From Neckera pumila (Eukaryota; Streptophyta; Bryopsida; Hypnales; Neckeraceae): a stretch of 64,000 nt of DNA. Shown here one piece after another: positions 12,293-24,149 of this stretch. Below the pieces are notes generated by a model. It made no database searches and was not told the origin of the DNA. It saw only the letters and a program-made list of their open reading frames with translations. A program made the translations under genes and the position numbers. Location: NCBI GenBank assembly GCA_963969595.1, contig OZ018413.1:17804328-17868327 (forward strand), given 5' to 3'. Positions within the stretch are counted from its first letter, which is position 1; each line of letters starts with the position of its first letter.

Positions 12293-13556
12293 CCCCTCAA
12301 GGACTATTGTGTCCACTTCAAATTTTCAATGGCAAATTCTCAGTAGAGGAAAACAAATCTTAATATTTTTTGAACTAGGATCTTCTAGAGCAATAAGTTG
12401 ATATATTTGGTACATTTTTCAATTTTCAAAATTTCAATGTGAGAAGTATTTAAAAATTTGTTTAGAAAATGTAGTCTTGTAGAAAAGGGAGCAAACATAA
12501 TTCTTTTATAATGAAAGGAATAGTGAGGATGGAAATAAACATTTTTAGCAATTATTTAGCAATTATCAAAAAACAAGGTTCAATCTAGTGTGATTGAGAA
12601 CACAAATAATTAGAATGATTTCAATTTTTTTTTGAAGATTTTTCAAATAGTATGCAAATAGTATCAATCACTAAATTTCAAAAATTGGCACATATATGAA
12701 TTTCTTAAAATTTTGTAGGTTCCAATTTGGTCAATTTTAGGTATCTATTCCTTCTATTTGAAAATATTTACAAATTTGAGAGAGTTTTTTATTACTCATT
12801 TTGAAAAATTAAAAATATGCTAGTTTGCCTAAAATTCCAATTCTTTTGGGGGTAAAAATGCATTATTCATCTTCTTATAACTTTTCTTCCCCAAAAGTTG
12901 TGTTTTTTGCTTATAAGTTGATCATCCAAAATTCTTGTAATATAAAATCTAACAATCAATATTTTCCATAATTAAATTCCATGCATACTAGACAAATTAG
13001 TCTTTACTTTTGTACGGTTAAAAAAAAAATCAAGCACATCCATGTGCAAAACAATATCAAAGTGGCAGAACTCATTGAAAACCTCCATTGTTAAGAAGTT
13101 GTTAGGCCTTGAAGGATAAAGAGGGCAATACTCGTAATTCAAAACATGTGAAAGCTACAAGTATGGATTCTCCTTGGTACTAACAATGTTTATTTTTGAG
13201 GATTTATTTGAGGAATTTTTGCCTTGGTGCAAAATGCAAAATCTCATTATTTACCATGGATGTTCAAATTTGAAACCAATGACCCCAAATTTGCTTAGAG
13301 AATTCACACAACAAATCTTTAATAAGAAGACAGGTTATATTTTTACCCCTTGCTTCTAACTTGCTTCTACTTGCTTCTTTCGAGCTTTTCAATCTTTGAA
13401 AAATGTACAAGATGCCAAGCAATATCTCCAAGTCATCCAAGTAGTGAACTATATTGGTAATAGCATGCTTACCTTAAAGTTAAGGTAATGGCACTTTGAA
13501 TTGTCAATGTAAGCATTTCAAGGTCTTCCACATCATGAGAATTTTATTGAACTAGA

Positions 13557-14474
13557 TTAACCCCTAAAGGACCAAGGCCTTTTTTCTGCCCCAAAACACT
13601 AAAAACTGCCATTTCTAGAGCAAAGAGTGAAAAAATCTGAATTTTTTTTTTGCACATCCAAACATTAGATCTTATACCTAACTAGTATGAAAATTTGTGG
13701 AAAAAATTTCAGAATTTTTGACCGCACAGATTGCAAGATATCTGCGTTCAAAGTGAAAAAAACAAGATTTTCAGCACATTGCAGGACTAGATTTTTTGAC
13801 TTTGAACATTTTTAACTTAAATCTTTTGCACTACAAAGTTTTGAGCTTTAAATCTTTATAGTAGAGAATTGAGTTGAGCGTCTAAGAAAAAAAAAGAAAT
13901 TAAGAAAAACTTAATTTTCATTCTTAAATGAACTGTTAAATAGAAGATAGTACAAGATAAAAGGAAAATCTAAAATATTAATATCTTTTAGATGGAGTTA
14001 AAATGCACTAATTCCAATGGTGAGATCGTTCTAGCAAGAAAACTAAACCATGTGGAACTTTTTTTTTGAAAAATTGAAAAAATTGCATTCCAAAACGAAT
14101 CCTACAAATTTTTTTTTTCAAAAAGATGCTCTAATTGCCCGAAAAACAAGATTGTCTCATAAAAAATCCAAACAAAATGAATCAAAGCTCCCAAATAGGC
14201 AAAAATATAATCTATAAGGAAAAAAATTAAAAATTAAAAATTAAATTTTTTGCAAAATATTTTTACTGCCCGCTCTCCCTTGTTTTGAGCTTATTTGGGC
14301 ATAACTTTTGTTCCCGAGCACCGATTGAAAAAAAATATATATCCCCACGAAGCTTATCAGTTTTTCTATCTTCAAAAAAAGTTTCAGAAAATCACGACAT
14401 AAATTCAGCCCGTAGGTACTTGCCCAAAATCCCATTTGTCCCCCTAACAAACAATGGTCCTTTAGGGGTTCCCA
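13557..14474. mobile_element. Non-autonomous piggyBac-like element, copy A (about 0.9 kb)
   Basis: Left edge TTAACCCCTAAAGGACCAAG at 13557; right edge AATGGTCCTTTAGGGGTT, followed by CCC instead of AA, so the right TTAA has mutated. The ends are inverted repeats of about 16 bp. The left subterminal part (ACTGCCATTTCT, then GACCGCACAGATTGCAAGAT) resembles the left end of the transposase-bearing element at 60942 (TTGCCATTTTTGCTG, GACTGTACAAATTGAATGAT). The right part shares the text around GTAGGTACTTGCCC with copies at 44.7 and 45.8 kb. No open reading frame of note. Confidence 0.8.
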
Positions 14475-15489
14475 AATGGTAGTTGAAGATAATGCAAGTA
14501 GAATCTAAATTTTTTGCTATTTAGAGAATATGTTATAAATTTTCAGAAGCAACACATTTCAAACTTCTACAATTGATCTTAGATACAAGTGGAAGCAACA
14601 CATTTCAAACCTTATGAACAAGAAAATAGAAAGCAACACCCACAACAACCAAGTGCTTTGATGAACTAAGGTAAAAGGACCCATTCCTGGCCAGCACTCC
14701 ATTAGCAACCAGTAGGGTGCTATCTTTCCGATCAAGGTTGAACAGATTTCTACTTTTTCCTTGGAATGCGTGTTTTCTCTTCTTTTAAGGTTTGGACCAA
14801 TAAGCTCAGGATACATAAGTGAGCAAGAAATAGGAAGCAATGAGCGGGAAAGTAGTTCTTGAATGATTGGAATTGGAAGAGTCTAGACATTGGCAATGGT
14901 CCGACGCACTATTTGCCTCCCAAACTTCATAGTAAGTTCAATTTAAGTGATAAAATTACCAAAACTCTTGCAATCCCCGTCATTTCTGTCAATGCACCTT
15001 TGAAAATTAGTGCTTTGCCTTGCAATATTCTAGATCATGTCCATAATTGCTTATTTGATCAGTTTTGGGTCCTTTTACCTTACTCAAGTTCTAAATAGGA
15101 GACTTGCGATTTCACATGCCAATTCGGTTTGCAAAAGATAGAGTTCATTTTAGGTACCGTACTTGGCAATTTATTGGTACTAAATTCACACCTTTCACTT
15201 TTCTAACAAACTTTTTGACATGCCCCTCTCAATTCATTTTCCTTACCGTCTTCCTCAGAGTGATGCCCAGAAGCCAAACCAAAGCGCACACTCTTTTGCA
15301 GCAGAAGCCCACCTCGGGCTCCATCGCCGTAGTCCTCCAAGCTCTCTTACAATCGTGCTCATTTTCCAAGGAGCTTACCTACCTCTGCTGCTTTTGTTTC
15401 TTAGGGCTCACGATTTGTGCTTGAAGACCAACCAAGGCCACATAGGGAGATAGCGAGGGAGCTCTCGAAGCCTCCCCCCTGCAGCGGCG
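14475..15489. other. Spacer and upstream region of SRP9
   Basis: No supported gene. The last 200 bases before the SRP9 ATG are less AT-rich than the spacer and likely hold its promoter and 5' UTR. I see no distinct TATA box. Confidence 0.5.
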
Positions 15490-17459
15490 ATGGTGTACAT
15501 TGAGAATTGGGACGACTTTCAGGAAAGCTCCATCAAGCTGTTCCGCTCGGATCCCGTGGCCGTATCCACTTGCCTTTGTTCTGTAGTAGCCTTTGTAATT
15601 TGTGTCTGCTTTTAGGTTTTGGGGTGATTGATTTAGGTTATTGAGGCAAGGAATCTCATTGAGTATTCGTTTTAGGTTTTCTTGTATGAAGATTTTTTTA
15701 CTCAGGGTTTGGATCCTTGACTTTACATCGTTGATTAGACGCGGTATGTGATGAAATACCGACATTGTGATGGCAAGCTCGTTCTCAAAGTCACGGACGA
15801 TAAAGTGGTACGCTTCACTCACCTGCAATCACACTTTGCTGAGACTTGGTTGGGAACTGGATATGGTAGCTCGGGTTAGCCTTTGTATTACTGGTGGAAT
15901 TTCATTAGCTAAGCCTTTGGAGATGTAGATGCATTGCTGAGAATTGTGGCAATTGTACCCTTAGTTTTGGTTCTTTGAGGTTGGGCGTAATTGGCTACAC
16001 ATGTGGTCATTCAAGAAACCCTAGAGGTGATTTTAGGGTTTCAGATCAAAGATATTGACCCTGCTTTTGGTGGATAGGGTATGTGTAGTTGCTCTCGTGT
16101 TTTAGCTGGATTTTACCCTTTGAAGTTCTGGAGGGATCGCTAGGTGCCCACATTGTTCAAATTTGAGTCCTGTTGCTGTCTGGTTTTGAAATCACGGGTT
16201 GTCTTTCATGACGTGTGGTAGCTTCGACTCTTCAAGTTGTGCTCAATTCTAGTGTGCTCTCTGTACATTGCACTTGCTCAATTGATCGAGTTAGTGGTGA
16301 TTTATCTTGAGGAAGTCTCTGTCATTAGCAAATGGTTAGGGTTTAAGGAGCATTGCCAGCTCTGGGTAGGTTTATGATCACTGGGTTACACCTGTAGAGC
16401 TCTAATTGCTCTTCGCTATTGGACTTTGTCTTACGGGAATAGTATCGCTTGTGTTCTGGCAGTGAGAGTCAATGTGCCTGCCCATTAAGTCACTATCCTA
16501 TGCTGTATTAGTCCAAACTATGTGAGGATATTTTTCCTGCATGTGTTTTGTTTCATTTCTGTATTTGTTGCAATCAAAATTAGTTAGAGGCTACCATACT
16601 ATAGGAAATCTTGAGGAGATGCAATGAAGTCTATTTGAGCAGGTGCCTACCACACTAGAGGAATGACAAGAAAAGATTGAGGAATCCTTTTTTTTATTGA
16701 GGCATTTTTCAGTCATTTTCGTGTGGTACATGAAAGATGACATAGAAATGACGAATCAAGTTTCTTCTTTTAGGCACTATTGCTTGGGAGTCCTGAAATG
16801 AAGAAAAGGAAGAGCTTTTAGTTATTATTAAGGCCGTGTGAACTGGGTCTATGAAAGTGGTGCTGCCCGCCTCTGTTGTAGTGTGGTAACGCTCTGAGTT
16901 GTAGCTTGGTTGCATGGTCAATTTATCAGTACGTATTGAGTAGCGGGACTGCCAGTTTTTCTGAATTTGTCCTTTGTTTTCTGCAGTGTCTGAAGTTCAA
17001 GACAGACCAAGCCCAGGATATAAGGAAGATGGAGAAGCTCAATAACACGTTTTTTAGCATGATGGCTCGAGGACCAGATGGTGCGTAGTATTGGTCCTTT
17101 TTGACCTATTCTTTTTAGTGTAGTTTTGAATGAATGTATGAATTGAGATTCTATCTTTTGTTGCTATTAGTTGTTTGTCTCTGTATATTGTGACAGACTT
17201 TCAAGTATATGCTTATGTTTGTTCTTGTAGAGATGACTGGGAAATTCAGTGCAAACCTTGCCAATTTGTTTAAAGTTCTGTTCACACTTTCATTGCTCGT
17301 TATCACTTGATCATATCACAAAAAACTCGATTTTGCTGAAATTCCTATGTAATCTGAGTTTTCTGATTGTCAATGATTGCAGCTGAAGTGCCAGAAGACT
17401 TGCCAAAAGAGCCTGTTGCACCACAGCCTTCAAAGAAAGGAAGGGGGCGCAGACAATGA
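15490..17459 (+). CDS. SRP9: Signal recognition particle 9 kDa protein (SRP9), complete, four exons
   Basis: SRP9 pairs with SRP14 to bind the Alu domain of SRP RNA and slow translation while secretory proteins are delivered to the endoplasmic reticulum. Exons are 15490-15561, 15739-15807, 16987-17080 and 17383-17459, with GT-AG borders and matching phases, giving 103 aa, the usual plant SRP9 length. Recognised blocks are MVYIENWDDFQESSIKLFRS, TRYVMKYRHCDGKLVLKVTD, LKFKTDQAQDIRKMEKLNN and FFSMMARGPD. A basic tail, PSKKGRGRRQ, ends at TGA 17457-17459. The ATG is fixed by the conserved MVYI start. Intron 2 is long at about 1.2 kb. The gene is intact and stands alone on the plus strand. Confidence 0.96.
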
Positions 17460-18151
17460 GGTCATACATTCTAGGTGTAGTTCGATAGTACGTTGTATCA
17501 TGTTGAACATAGTGTATTTCCCTCCTTTTTTGTGTGAGTGCACTGAAACGGCGTCTTTAAAATTCTTGCAGCAGTTTCTTCACAGAGAAATTTGTGAGTT
17601 TGTCTACATTTCTGTGCCAGTTTGGTGTTGGCTACTTTTCATAGCCGAAGCAGTCACTTTCTCCTTCTGTTGCAAGGCATCCGAAACCACTTCCTCTTCC
17701 TCTTTTGCTAGCTCATTGATTTCCATGGGGGTTGTTTTCGCAAATGCCTCCGAACAGTTGCGTCAGATTTTGATAAACTACTTCGGGATCTTTTACTTTC
17801 TCCTGATGGTAAATTTGACTTCAGTACCTTCCTCGCGTCGAATATTGTGACGCGAGGAGATGGGATTCAATCTCTTAGATTACTCGCATTTTTTTCTTGC
17901 AAAATGTCATATGTTGCAAAGTGGACTAGCAGTCATATCAAATATACTGATTGATTTCTTAATGCAAGATTCTCTGCTTCTAATATAATTGTGCACGTTC
18001 CGCATGAACATTATAGAGCAGTAGCGTAATCACTGTGAGATCATGAAACAATTAAATCGCCTAGAAGAAAGATCATGCAAAGCACATCAAAAGTATTCAT
18101 GCTTAGAAGAGAGGTCGTGTAATTGAGAAAGAGGCTCAACCTGGCAATGAA
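17460..18151. other. Convergent 3' flanks of SRP9 and the PPR-SMR gene
   Basis: The two genes point at each other across about 690 bp. The space holds their 3' UTRs. The 157-codon frame overlapping the SRP9 stop is a shadow of exon 4 and its 3' UTR. Confidence 0.6.
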
Positions 18152-21100
18152 TCACGAAGGGCGTGTATTACTCAACTGCAGACGATCCTTGTACATGGCA
18201 ACCCATCGGATAACCTGTTCTGTTTCAGCTTGCAACTGTGCTAACTCCTTACTACTCTGAATAAAGGGAATCCCAAGAGCATCCACAGTTTCCTCCACCA
18301 TTTGCTTAACGACCCTAGCTCCTTTCCCTCTTCCAGAATAGGGTCGCAGAACGGTGGAGCTTCCTTCCTTGCCGCCAGTAATAAGTACTAATCTCGTTGC
18401 AACTACAGGACATTCTGCAGCGCGCTCAGCAACTTCTTCTAGCCAATGCAAAAGAGCTACTTGCGAGGCTCCTTTTGAGAGAGTGCGTAGGTCCAGTGAC
18501 CATGCTTCGTCGTTGTATTGTGGACGTGGGTAATCCTCCAGCAGTTCCCGAGCTCTCAAGAATACCAATTTTGCCCGCAGACGCAAATGTCGTGCCCACA
18601 TTGCATCAATCAGTGCATTGTAGAAGGAGGCGTTGGACACGAAATCTTTCGCCGATGCATAATATGTAAAGAAGCTTGATGCCTCCTCCACTACAGAGTC
18701 AGCTTCCAAGTAGGTGGTGTGACCAGTTTGTGGTGGCGACAGCTCCTGTCTAAGAGCATCGTTTGCTGGTGGCACAAACACGAGCCGGTAGGCTACTTGA
18801 CAGGGCTCAAACTGACTGCCTTCCATTGCCTTGGCCAATGGCGCAACCGCTGCATCATCTTGATCTCCACATGCGGAAATCAATGTTCCAATCGCTGCTA
18901 CATCAGGTTCGACTCCTTGCCTCCCCATTTCTCCTAAGACTGCTGCTGCATGGGAGAACCATCGGTTTTTGGTATACAGATGAAGCATTGCCCCATAAAG
19001 AGCATTCGTGATTGTTCCCTTCGAAGCAGCCAAGCATATCTAACGGATACAAGCAGGCTTTGTTAAAAACAAATAAAATAGCAAGAAGAATAAAGCTTGT
19101 AACAAGGACTCGCCACTGTCACAGAAAAGAACCTTGAGTAAGTCATTGAAAACAGGCTTGAGTTATAGCGATTTAGAGCCACAGTACATTTTAAAGAGAA
19201 GAAAGCAAAGGTCAAGGATTTCAACATGATAATAGTTATACCTCGTGGCCATATTTTGTCCACCCACGCATTGCACATGCGTGGATCATGGTGGAATATG
19301 TGTGAGCAGTTGGCTCTAATCGATCATTCAGCATCCTTTGGTAAAGTTCATCAGCTTTTGCATACCGACCAGCTTGAACAACAGCGCTTATCAGAGACGT
19401 GTAGGTAACGATATTTGGACGATATCGACACTGGATGAGGTCTACATATAACTGCACAGCCTCATCATGTCGGCCTGCCTTACCCGTGGCATCGATTATC
19501 ATATTAAAGGCTACTAGTGATGGCTTCATAGTCTGCCAGCACAGCAAAAATGTCAAGGAAAGCCCTTCCACATCCCAGATAAAGATTTATTCAAACCATG
19601 CGGACCGTGCGTAATATCCATTCTCAATGCAAGCTGAGCCTAAAGGAGTTGACTGAATAGCTTTTGTCAAACGAGGATAAGGAGAACTTGCCAGCTTATA
19701 TTCCCGAAAAACACTTAAAGCTTGATCAGTTTTACCAGCCCGACAATATGAAAGCAGCAAACCATCAAAGGCACCACTCTTGACCTCCACCCCAGCCTCT
19801 CGCATCTGCTGAAAGAGTCTCTCTACAACTTCGAAGTGTCCTCCTTTTGCATGAAGGTGCATCAATTTTACCCAAACCTGGTCATCACCCAGGCAACAGA
19901 GAATATTTATCAAGGAGACTCTCCACCAAAGAATATTAGCTGCCAGATCATTCCGCCTAAAGCCTGTGCCGATGCTGCAATACCTATACAAAGACATGTG
20001 AACTTGACACGAATTGCTCTCAATTCCTCGCTCAATTCCCGATTACTAATGCTCAGTCCTCCTTTCTTGAAAAGAAAACTGCATACACTGATACGAGCAA
20101 GTGGTGGCATACACATGAAAGTAACTGGTAAAGCACTCTAAACTTTGCAAAAGTTCCATTACAGTGTGTAGAGCCTGAACAGTTGCCCAGCAGTAGGAAG
20201 GAGAGGCAATCAGGCAACCAAGACATGTGACGTGGGGCGGATTTATGAGAGTTAATACCTTCCCGTCAATATTATAATTAGCTGATATCATGTCTTGAAA
20301 GAGGAGATTCGCATCCTCCACCTTGTTAGCCATCCAACATGCTGTCAAAAGGTCCGACAGAGTTTTGAATGACACCATAAAATTGCTGGCCCGTACTCCT
20401 TGTAAAACTTGCATTGCTTTCTCCACTTTAGGCTGCTCTCCAAACAAGTAAGCTGCAATTACCTGCGGCACAAGCAGACAACTAAAAAATGTGTAGGTCA
20501 ACGCATTCGTACTGACGACAAGAACAGTTACGTCCAGAGTCCTCACCCCATTCATGTGAAATGAAAATTGCTCGACACCTTCTCATCGCAATTCTAGACA
20601 GCAAAGCAAAATAGTTTTAACAGCCTCTACAAGCGCCTCTACACCTTGCCGAGCTCAAACCTAAGAATCCTTTAGTAAAAATAAATGTAGGATAAGGCAA
20701 AACACAAGGTGATTAGCAAGGTTCATATTGGACTTTGCTGCCACATCATCTGAACCCAGGAACTTTGCATTAAAATCATAAATACATTCACATGGAATTC
20801 CAACAACAACAGTAACCTTCAAGCGAGCCTTCAAGTTCTGGGGAAAAGTTGTATCAAACTATATTCCTGGATCCAAAGATTCGCCAGAAGTGACGGCACA
20901 GATGTTTCCGCATAGCGACAACAACTAATTCAAATCTGAACTACATACTGGATCTAATTGAAACAAGCTAGATGCTTACCCTTTCATATGTGGCGTTGTT
21001 GGGTTTGACTCCATATGCATCCATTCGAATCAACACCTGCGAGGCTAGGTGGACAAGCCCTTTACTTCCATAGCCTCTAATAAGTGTGTTGAAAAGATGA

Positions 21101-22297
21101 GCATCAGGATCTACTCCCAGGCTTCTCATCTCTAGGAGGAGTATCTCAACCTCTGCCTCCCTCCCATTCTTGGTTAGGATTGTTAAAATTGCAGTAAACG
21201 CCTTGAGCAACTTCAATTTCTTCTCCCTACAAAAATATTGCGCGTAGCAGACTCTTTCAATGCAGGACCTAAGAGAATTTGAGTCATTTAAAAAACTAGA
21301 GAATGTCTTAAACATCGTCTCAAGAAGAAGAATCAGCATTTCTCGAAAGAAAGAAAAGAATAATCAGCAATTATAGTTGAAAATGATACCAATTGCTTAC
21401 TTATCAGCCTCGTCGCACAAGGGATTTGGTACTCCTAAGACGTTCGACGTTTTTAGGAAGTTGAAAATACAAAGAGCTAGTTTCCAATCAATATCTCCTG
21501 TCCGCGCCACAACCTTGTTCCAGTCTTCGGGTGCAAATATTCCTACCCACGGTGCTACAATTCTCTCAACATCCTCGCCCCTGAGTAATGCCGCAATGAC
21601 CTCCGCAAGCTCAGGTCTTCCCACAGTGGCCCGCTTACTTATGACTGACCTTGTTTGCCTGAGCTCATTCTGTTTTCAAATGCTTCTTATATCAGTCATG
21701 GAACGAAGAAGATTTGCATAAACTCAGTCGGCGTCATCAAAACTTAATCTCTACGACAATAAGCTAATAAGAGAATGATTAACGAACGATATCCGCGTCC
21801 AATTAAAGTTAGAAAACAGAGAGTGTTTGTCGCGCAAATGAGAAAATCGGGTCACTGCCCTCACCAGAACACTACCGAAATCATGGTTGAGGAAGACGGA
21901 GAGACGAGGTTTTGATCAGAGGAGGGACGAGGGTATAAACACTCGGTATTTAGAGTTCACTAATAAAGGTAAGAGAATTCAATCGGCTACTTCCTGAACG
22001 AGATCAAACAGAACTATACATACGCGAAAGAAAACCCATTGTGCAATGGAATCAGCCACTCACCTCGTCATTAGCCACAGAAAGTTCTTCCACGAAAGCT
22101 CCAACTGAGGCCCTGGCAGCTACAATGCAGAAGGAAGTAGGTACGGAGGAGTTCAAAGAAAAGCGCCTTGAAAAGGGAACATGCACTTGGCCAACATCTC
22201 CAGCAGCTGAGGTGCGGCCATTCAAAGAACTACTACATCGTGAAGAAGCAACTGTCTTATTATTGAGGAGCCCCGGTGGACCTCGCGACAGAAACAT
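18152..22297 (-). CDS. PPR-SMR protein, probably organelle-targeted, seven exons
   Basis: P-class pentatricopeptide repeat protein with a C-terminal SMR domain; relatives (GUN1, pTAC2, SVR7, SOT1, EMB2217) act on plastid or mitochondrial RNA and gene expression. Exons in order: 22297-22064, 21669-21401, 21226-20980, 20462-20259, 19877 to about 19590, 19532-19242 and 19039-18152; about 806 aa. The N-terminus is rich in Ser, Ala and Arg (MFLSRGPPGLL, SSRCSSSLNGR), like a transit peptide. PPR units include LFNTLIRGYGSKGLVHLAS, VAFNMIIDATGKAGRHDEA and TYSTMIHACAMRG. The SMR domain lies at about residues 690-785 (AWSLDLRTLSKGAS ... LITGGKEGSS). Its usual LDxH motif reads LDLR. Exon 5 runs in frame into TAA at 19589-19587 without a phase-correct GT donor before exon 6, so this junction is unresolved. 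I cannot assign an orthologue. Confidence 0.86.
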
Positions 22298-24130
22298 TTA
22301 GTGCAATGTCGCCCAAACCCTCACAAATTCACCCTGTCAACTTCCGTATTCTTACACCACCAAGCTACAACTCTCGCCTCGGTGCATAGAGAAGTCCCTG
22401 CTCAATCACAGAAATTGGCGAAAAAAATATCAACAATGGCAGAGCTCGGAATATCATCATTTGCTGCAAAAAGATTCAACAATAGACTTCCTAACATAGA
22501 ATTTCTACCACGCCGTGAACGATTTCAAGCTTCAACAGCCGCACCAGTGCGCGGATTGAGAAAACAAGTAAAACCCTGGACGCAACTGATGGCCATGCAG
22601 GCTTTGCACCTGGACCCAGCAGAAACCCTAAACCCCAGGCTTACGCAGCGAGTGAGAAATTTTGAGAGAAATTCGACAACCTATCCAACCGAATTTCAGA
22701 GCCAGCAAGTATTCTAAACTAGGTTTTCCGTAGCAAATTTTACGACAATCCGCCTATCTAGACGGCATCGTTCAAACCAAATCACACCGCTAGAACGCTT
22801 CAAGGAGCTGCACCTCCAAGCGCTCCAACTACATAACTGGGAGACCAGGCAGGAATGGTTGTGATATAACTTTCTACCAGCCACTGCTTGATCCTTGATC
22901 CTTTCGCATGCCTCAAATATTTTCAAAATTCGAAAATCCAATTCCTGTTTGGACTACTCCAAAGGAGTGTATACAAATACACTCTTCAAATCACTAAAAG
23001 TAAGTGTCTCTAACCCGAACAAAACTGACTTCATTTACAAAAATCATTCCAAACAGTCCTCAGTAAACCGCTTCCTTTCGTAAACCTCAATATTTTTGCA
23101 AGCATTAATATTGAAATGCATGCACCAAATGCAACTAATTCATTCAAAATCATACATAATAAATTAAATTCCAGAATGTCAAACTACCACATTTCATTCT
23201 TCAACTACTTGAAAATTTCAAAAACCCTATCTCACAATGCCACTACTTCTCTAACCACACGTTACAATTCAGTTACCAATCCGCTATAAAACACGAAACT
23301 CATTCTTTGAAACGACGAACAAGCACGCTAGCTTCTATTTACTTCCATCAAATGTCGAAAATCCATAGCGCACTCCACCTTTCTTCATTTTCGAACCATT
23401 GTTACCTCATTCTTCTAGGGTTTTACCTTGGCGTAGGAACAATAACCTGCAGAATTGGAAAGGAAGCGCAGGATTCTAGCATTGTAACTGAGATGTACTT
23501 AACTGAAACCCATCATACTTTGAGAACCGTTTCCTAGAGATGCAGAACTCTGTAAAACGATCTTGTAAAGAGAGGCAAAAACAACTGAAAGAGAATTCGC
23601 AAGAAACCTGTTAATTAAACAAGCTAGCTAGCTGTTGTAGAAGTCGAACCTCAAGAAAGCTTCACATTCCAAGAAGGTATGCGTCGGGTTTGCAACCAGA
23701 AAGGGCAGAGTTGCGAGAATGTTTACAAGGAATTTCTTGGAGAGATGGAAGGTCCAAATGCAATACTAAAGATTGGAGAAAGAGAGGAAGAGGTTGCGAA
23801 GAGGAGCAATTGAAGTCAGTTGGAGCGAGCTCGCCACGCTTTGAACTGAAGAAAAGGGAACCCAATCCAGAAGCAAGGCACTCAGGCAGTAACGGCGGAA
23901 AGAGGATGAGAGTTGTTTGTCATTCGTTATTGTAACTCTGAATGAGGATGAGAATGGGGTGTCATTCGTTGGTTCCGAAATGATGTCATTTGCTTATTCT
24001 TAATGAGATGAGAATTATCTGTCATTTGTAGACTCCTAGGTCCTTCAACTAAAATATAGTAAGATCAATTACTAAACATTATCCATACATCCATACATTA
24101 AGTTAGCATGGTTATTTTACCTATAATTAG
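22298..24130. other. Upstream region of the PPR-SMR gene and spacer
   Basis: A 138-codon plus-strand frame at 22301-22717 has no family features and lies over the likely minus-strand 5' leader; I do not call it. The rest is spacer without recognisable coding sequence. Confidence 0.5.
22623..22631 (-). promoter_or_regulatory. Telo-box-like motif upstream of the PPR-SMR gene
   Basis: AAACCCTAA on the plus strand (TTAGGGTTT in the sense of the gene), about 330 bp upstream of the PPR-SMR ATG. Telo-boxes are common in plant promoters and 5' leaders of translation-related and organelle-biogenesis genes. A motif this short can occur by chance. Confidence 0.35.
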
Positions 24131-24149
24131 ACACCTAATTTGTTTGTTT

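Noticed and set aside
22301..22717. 138-codon plus-strand frame next to the PPR-SMR start
   Set aside because: No motif and no paralogue; it overlaps the probable leader of the PPR-SMR gene. Kept out for lack of evidence.
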